64,000 nt of DNA from Murdochiella sp. Marseille-P8839 (GTDB taxonomy: Bacteria; Bacillota; Clostridia; Tissierellales; Peptoniphilaceae). Below the pieces are notes generated by a model. The model did not search any database, had not been told where the DNA came from, and was given only the letters and a program-made list of their open reading frames with translations. The stretch spans positions 500,789 to 564,788 of the forward strand of contig JAIKLF010000001.1 in NCBI GenBank assembly GCA_019753405.1, in the 5' to 3' direction. A program made the translations under genes and the position numbers. Positions 60,557 to 64,000 of this stretch are shown one piece after another. Numbering within the stretch: position 1 is the stretch's first letter; each line of letters opens with the position of its first letter.

Positions 60557-60602
60557 ATTCCCTTCCTCTGTCAAGCTTTTTTGTTTGACAGAGGAAGGGA
60601 AT
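60557..60602 (-). repeat. 18-bp perfect inverted repeat between ftsY and ylxM
   Basis: Arms ATTCCCTTCCTCTGTCAA (60557-60574) and its exact complement (60585-60602) flank a 10-nt loop. No U-tract follows on the minus strand. It may be a 3' hairpin of the ftsY transcript or a processing site. I found no second copy by eye. Confidence 0.8.
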
Positions 60603-60664
60603 GCCGTTTCTTTTTTGAAATATTCCGAGTGGAAAAAGCGATCACAGAAGCTTTGCCATCATGC

Positions 60665-61582
60665 TCAGGAAAAAATAGCATCAACAAAGGCTTCCGCATC
60701 AAAGGGTCGAAGATCCTCCATCTGTTCCCCCACACCAATGAACTTAACCGGCACCTTAACCTCAAGCTGCAGAGGAAAAACTACTCCGCCTTTCGCCGTC
60801 CCGTCCAATTTCGTCAGCACCAAACCGGTAATGTTCGTCACTTCGTTAAAGGCACGCGCCTGCTGAATCGCATTTTGTCCCGTCGTCGCATCAAGAACCA
60901 GCAACGTTTCCAATGTCGCCTGCTCGTATTCGCGAGAGAGAATGCGATAGATTTTTTCCAGTTCCTGCATGAGGTTCTTTTTATTGTGCAGACGGCCTGC
61001 TGTATCACAGATGAGCACATCCACGCCGCGCGCCTTTGCTGCATGAATACCGTCAAACACCACGGAGGCCGGATCCGCGCCTTCTTCCCTACGCACGATG
61101 CCCACTCCTGCACGATTCGACCATTCTTCCAGCTGATCGATCGCTGCGGCACGGAATGTGTCGGCTGCGGCCAGCAGAACGGATTTTCCCTGTCCCTTGA
61201 GATAGGCGGCGAGTTTGCCGATCGTGGTCGTCTTGCCCACACCGTTGACGCCGATAACGAGAATGACCATGGGACGTCCAGCTTCTTCCTGCAGTGCGGT
61301 GTGCAAATTGGAGGCCAACAGTTTTTCCTTCAGTATTTCCACGAGACGAAGGCGGACTTGTTGGGGATCGCGAATATGCTCCTCCGCTACCACCTCGCGT
61401 AAGGTATCAATGACGTTCATCGACGTCTCAAAACCCATATCTGCGGATACCAGTGCCTCTTCAATTTCATCAAAAAGTTCATCATCAATGGTGGCACGGC
61501 CGTTAAACAGATTGTCCAGCGCACCGCCAAGGCTGTCTCGCGTTTTTTTTAAGCCTTCTTTCAAAAAATCGAAAAATCCCAT
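60665..61582 (-). CDS. ftsY: SRP receptor FtsY
   Basis: A 305-residue membrane-associated SRP receptor GTPase. The acidic N-terminal A domain is minimal, as common in Gram-positives. The N domain (about 1-85) is followed by the G domain with VIGVNGVGKTTTIGKLAAYL (about 106), the DTAGRLHNKKNLMQEL stretch and LTKLDGTAKGGVV. The C-terminal FIGVGEQMEDLRPFDAE is diagnostic. It follows smc by 33 bp and precedes ylxM-ffh, so both SRP GTPases are encoded together. Confidence 0.98.
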   Translation of the reverse strand: MGFFDFLKEGLKKTRDSLGGALDNLFNGRATIDDELFDEIEEALVSADMGFETSMNVIDTLREVVAEEHIRDPQQVRLRLVEILKEKLLASNLHTALQEEAGRPMVILVIGVNGVGKTTTIGKLAAYLKGQGKSVLLAAADTFRAAAIDQLEEWSNRAGVGIVRREEGADPASVVFDGIHAAKARGVDVLICDTAGRLHNKKNLMQELEKIYRILSREYEQATLETLLVLDATTGQNAIQQARAFNEVTNITGLVLTKLDGTAKGGVVFPLQLEVKVPVKFIGVGEQMEDLRPFDAEAFVDAIFS

Positions 61583-61615
61583 GTTCCCTCCGCTTTATCT
61601 GTACTTTCACAACAG

Positions 61616-64000
61616 CTATTCGCTGTCCTGTCGTTCTTCCGCTTCCTCTTCAAAATCCGTAAAACGGAGAGAAACGATCCGGGAAAGTCCATCCTGCATG
61701 GTCACCCCATAGAGTGTTTCCGCCAACTGCATCGTCGACTTGCGATGCGTAATAACAATAAACTGCGTTTCGTGACAAATGCTTTGCAGATATTCGACAT
61801 AACGTCCGATATTCGCCTCATCCAACGATGCATCGATTTCATCCAATATACAAAACGGCGTCGGATGAATGGAGAAAATAGCAAATAGCAGGGCGAGCGC
61901 CGTCATCGAACGTTCTCCGCCGGATAACAGATTTAGACTCTGCAGTTTCTTTCCCGGCGGCTGTGCTTCAATTTCCACGCCGCAAGTGAGCACATCATCC
62001 CCATCCAAACGAAGATGCGCTTGGCCACCATGAAAGAGCAGTTGAAAAATACGGTTGTATTCTTCGTTCATTCGTCGGAAGCTGTCTGTAAACAGGTTCT
62101 CCATGGTTTCATCCAGTTCGCGGATGAGTTCCAGGATATCTTTTCGCGATTTGCTCAAATCCGTCATCTGCTGCTTCAGAAAATCCAGTTCTTCCTTCAT
62201 TTCCTGATATTGTTCAATGGATTCCACATTGAAATAGCCGATTTTGGAGAGCTTTTCCCGAATTTCGCGAACCTGCTGGCGAGATGTTTCCACCGGCACC
62301 AAATTTTTCAGGCGCTCTTGCACCATTTCTTCGCTGAGATCGTATTGAATACGATAATCCTCAAGCCATTGTTTACGCTGCGCTTCTTTTTGTTCTTTTT
62401 CCATCTCCAGACGGAAAAGCTGATTCTTCTCTTCCTGCAGACGATCGGAGGTCACTTGTCGCTGTTGCATGCGTTTTTCCGCCTGCTCATGCTGCAACTG
62501 ATATTCTCTTTCCAGTGCTTCCCATTGCTGTTGATCGGCTTCACTCGCTTCCCTGTCGCGCTTTTGCTTCGCTTCGCCTTCTTCAATCTGCTTTCGGCTG
62601 CTTTCCAATATGCGTCGCGCTTCTTCTTTCTGTTCTTCTCGGATGGCATTTTCTTGGGCAAGCGCCTTGGCCTTTTCTCGGTTTTCTTTAATCCTTATCT
62701 GCAGTGCAGAAAGATCCTTTGTGAAGTAATCGCGTTGATTACGAAGTACCGCTTCCTCTTTTTCTTTTCCCTGGATTGACTTTCGCTCTTCTTCTTCTCG
62801 CTTCTGCAACGATTGAAGAAGCGACAGTGCTTTTTCTTCCTCTGCTTTCAGCGTAGTTTCTTCTTCGTCAAACTCTTCCGGAAGTGTAGTCGGGCTTTGC
62901 GCAAAGAGCCGCTTTGCCTCCTGCTGTTCACGTTGTTTCGCAGCAAGGCTCATGCGCAAGTCTTCCAGGGCATCGCGCAGAGTGCGCTCCTCTTCCTGTT
63001 CTTCCTGCAGACGATGAAGAAGAGCTTCTCGTTTTGCCATGGCCGCTTCCCGTTTCGACTGTGTCGTTTTCCAGGATTCTTCCACTTCCTGAAGACGTTT
63101 TTCCTCCTCCACAAGGCGTTCCTGCAGAGTGTGCAATTCTTTGTCGCGGTTGATCAATGACGCGGCATTGCGGTGATGCATAATGCCGCCCACCATAGAT
63201 CCCCAAGTATTAACCACATCACCTTCCAATGAAATAACGCGATTTCGCTCCTTATCGCGATGGGAAACACGAATTGCATCGTCGATCGTCTCCACGAAAG
63301 TGGTTCGTCCCAAGAAATGGGAAACAATCTCTTCCAGACGTGCATCATAATGCACCGCCTGCGTTCCGTTACAAAGTGCCTCTTTTGCTTTGGAAATCAC
63401 CGGATCGGATCCTTCAATACGATCCAGCGGAAGAAACGTCACGCGCCCGAGTTTACGCTCTTTTAGTAGCGCAATCAGGGCTTTGGCATCCTGTTCGCTT
63501 TCCACGACCACATTTTGTAACGCACCGCCGAGAGCCACCTCCACTGCGGTCTCATAGCCCTTTTCGACCTGAATGAGATCCGCTAAGGGGCCGATGAGAT
63601 GTGCCTTTACGTTCTCTTCCCGATCAGCAATCTTCAGCAGATTCTGCACGGAGCGCTGATAACCTTCGTATTGTTGCATGAGCGCACGAAGCATTTTTTC
63701 TTGTGAAGCGATGCCTGCGCGTTCCGCTTCTCCCGTTCGCTTGCTTTCGGCAAGGCGGTCGGCATCGCTTAGCAGTTGCCTTACATCTTCTTCACAGGCG
63801 CTTAGGGTTTGTCGCGTCTCTGTTTGTGCCTGCAGTCGTTCCTGCAGAAGCGCTTCTTGTTCGCTTTTTTCTTTGGTTAACGTCGCCACTGCCGTATCCA
63901 GCGCTTCGGTAACGGCCGTTTGTTCCTTTTGCTTTTTCTGCAGCTCTTCTCGCGCTTTTTCCGCTTCTTCTCGCCGATAGCGTAAAACCGAAAGCGCTTC
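61616..64000 (-). CDS. smc: Chromosome segregation protein SMC, C-terminal part (runs off window end)
   Basis: The last 794 residues of an SMC ATPase. The frame stays open to the window edge, so the N-terminal ATPase half and part of the first coiled coil lie outside. Visible parts: end of coiled-coil arm 1, the hinge (IGPLADLIQVEKGYETAVEV, then GGALQNVVVE, DVVNTWGSMVGGIMH), the returning coiled coil rich in Glu, Lys, Gln and Arg, and the C-terminal head with signature LLSGGERSMTALALLFAIF and Walker B FCILDEIDASLDEANI. SMC with ScpAB compacts and separates chromosomes. ftsY follows. Confidence 0.97.
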   Translation of the reverse strand, partial: EALSVLRYRREEAEKAREELQKKQKEQTAVTEALDTAVATLTKEKSEQEALLQERLQAQTETRQTLSACEEDVRQLLSDADRLAESKRTGEAERAGIASQEKMLRALMQQYEGYQRSVQNLLKIADREENVKAHLIGPLADLIQVEKGYETAVEVALGGALQNVVVESEQDAKALIALLKERKLGRVTFLPLDRIEGSDPVISKAKEALCNGTQAVHYDARLEEIVSHFLGRTTFVETIDDAIRVSHRDKERNRVISLEGDVVNTWGSMVGGIMHHRNAASLINRDKELHTLQERLVEEEKRLQEVEESWKTTQSKREAAMAKREALLHRLQEEQEEERTLRDALEDLRMSLAAKQREQQEAKRLFAQSPTTLPEEFDEEETTLKAEEEKALSLLQSLQKREEEERKSIQGKEKEEAVLRNQRDYFTKDLSALQIRIKENREKAKALAQENAIREEQKEEARRILESSRKQIEEGEAKQKRDREASEADQQQWEALEREYQLQHEQAEKRMQQRQVTSDRLQEEKNQLFRLEMEKEQKEAQRKQWLEDYRIQYDLSEEMVQERLKNLVPVETSRQQVREIREKLSKIGYFNVESIEQYQEMKEELDFLKQQMTDLSKSRKDILELIRELDETMENLFTDSFRRMNEEYNRIFQLLFHGGQAHLRLDGDDVLTCGVEIEAQPPGKKLQSLNLLSGGERSMTALALLFAIFSIHPTPFCILDEIDASLDEANIGRYVEYLQSICHETQFIVITHRKSTMQLAETLYGVTMQDGLSRIVSLRFTDFEEEAEERQDSE

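Noticed and set aside
62015-62779. 254-residue Phe/Leu-rich plus-strand open frame
   Set aside because: It is the complement of the SMC coiled coil; Glu/Lys codons read as Phe/Leu on the other strand, which mimics a membrane protein.
1-64000. CRISPR array, prophage, insertion sequence or defence island
   Set aside because: I saw no regularly spaced repeats, transposase, integrase or known defence genes; the window is dominated by conserved housekeeping genes.

Overview
The window reads as ordinary chromosome of a low-to-mid GC Gram-positive anaerobe (Bacillota). The support is a PolC-type DNA polymerase, RNase Y next to recA, FtsK/SpoIIIE, GlnS, an arginine deiminase cluster, and two classic Bacillota blocks: rpsB-tsf-pyrH-frr-uppS-cdsA-rseP-ispG-polC and smc-ftsY-ylxM-ffh-rpsP-khpA-rimM-trmD-rplS-rbgA-rnhB-yraN-dprA-topA. 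A member of the Tissierellia/Peptoniphilaceae type is my guess from gene content, but I cannot fix a genus. I saw no insertion sequence, prophage or CRISPR array. Almost everything after 18.4 kb is on the minus strand.

Layout. 1-6.2 kb (minus): the 5' part of argS, then a small accessory cluster of a LysR regulator, an EamA exporter, a nitrilase-type amidase, a GltS-type symporter and a PEP mutase/isocitrate lyase-like enzyme, behind a good sigma-A promoter. 6.4-7.9 kb: a tRNA-Arg(ACG) gene divergent from an AraC regulator with two tandem DNA-binding domains. 8-13.2 kb (minus): an AlaX-type editing protein and arcA-arcC-yfcC (arginine deiminase, carbamate kinase, antiporter) without arcB. 13.2-13.6 kb: a structured intergenic region. 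13.6-18.5 kb (plus): glnS, yfhO and a small zinc-ribbon membrane protein. 18.5-35.5 kb (minus): an AEC transporter, then in transcription order rimP-nusA-ylxR-infB-rbfA-nrnA-truB-ribF, rpsO, pnp, ftsK-pgsA-recA-rny. 35.6-40.6 kb: a lipoprotein and the folate genes, split into a plus half (folE-HD-folBK) and a minus half (folC-folP) that converge on one terminator. 40.6-51.2 kb: the rpsB-to-polC block. 51.3-64 kb: the smc-to-topA block, with smc cut by the window edge.

How the parts work together. The minus-strand blocks carry translation and RNA-decay genes (S2, EF-Ts, RRF, S15, S16, L19, IF-2, NusA, PNPase, RNase Y), the SRP targeting pair (Ffh, FtsY), envelope lipid genes (UppS, CdsA, PgsA, RseP) and chromosome maintenance genes (PolC, TopA, RecA, FtsK, SMC, DprA). 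The arc cluster suggests energy conservation from arginine, with ornithine carbamoyltransferase encoded elsewhere.

Most notable observations: folE is interrupted by a single in-frame TAA while the downstream frame and active-site residues stay intact; PolC has lost visible PHP metal ligands; the AraC protein has duplicated its DNA-binding domain; the five-gene amidase cluster is unassigned; and terminator-like hairpins abut the ribosome binding site of the next gene at four loci, including the leader of the nusA operon. I did not find a clearly new multi-gene defence or mobile system.
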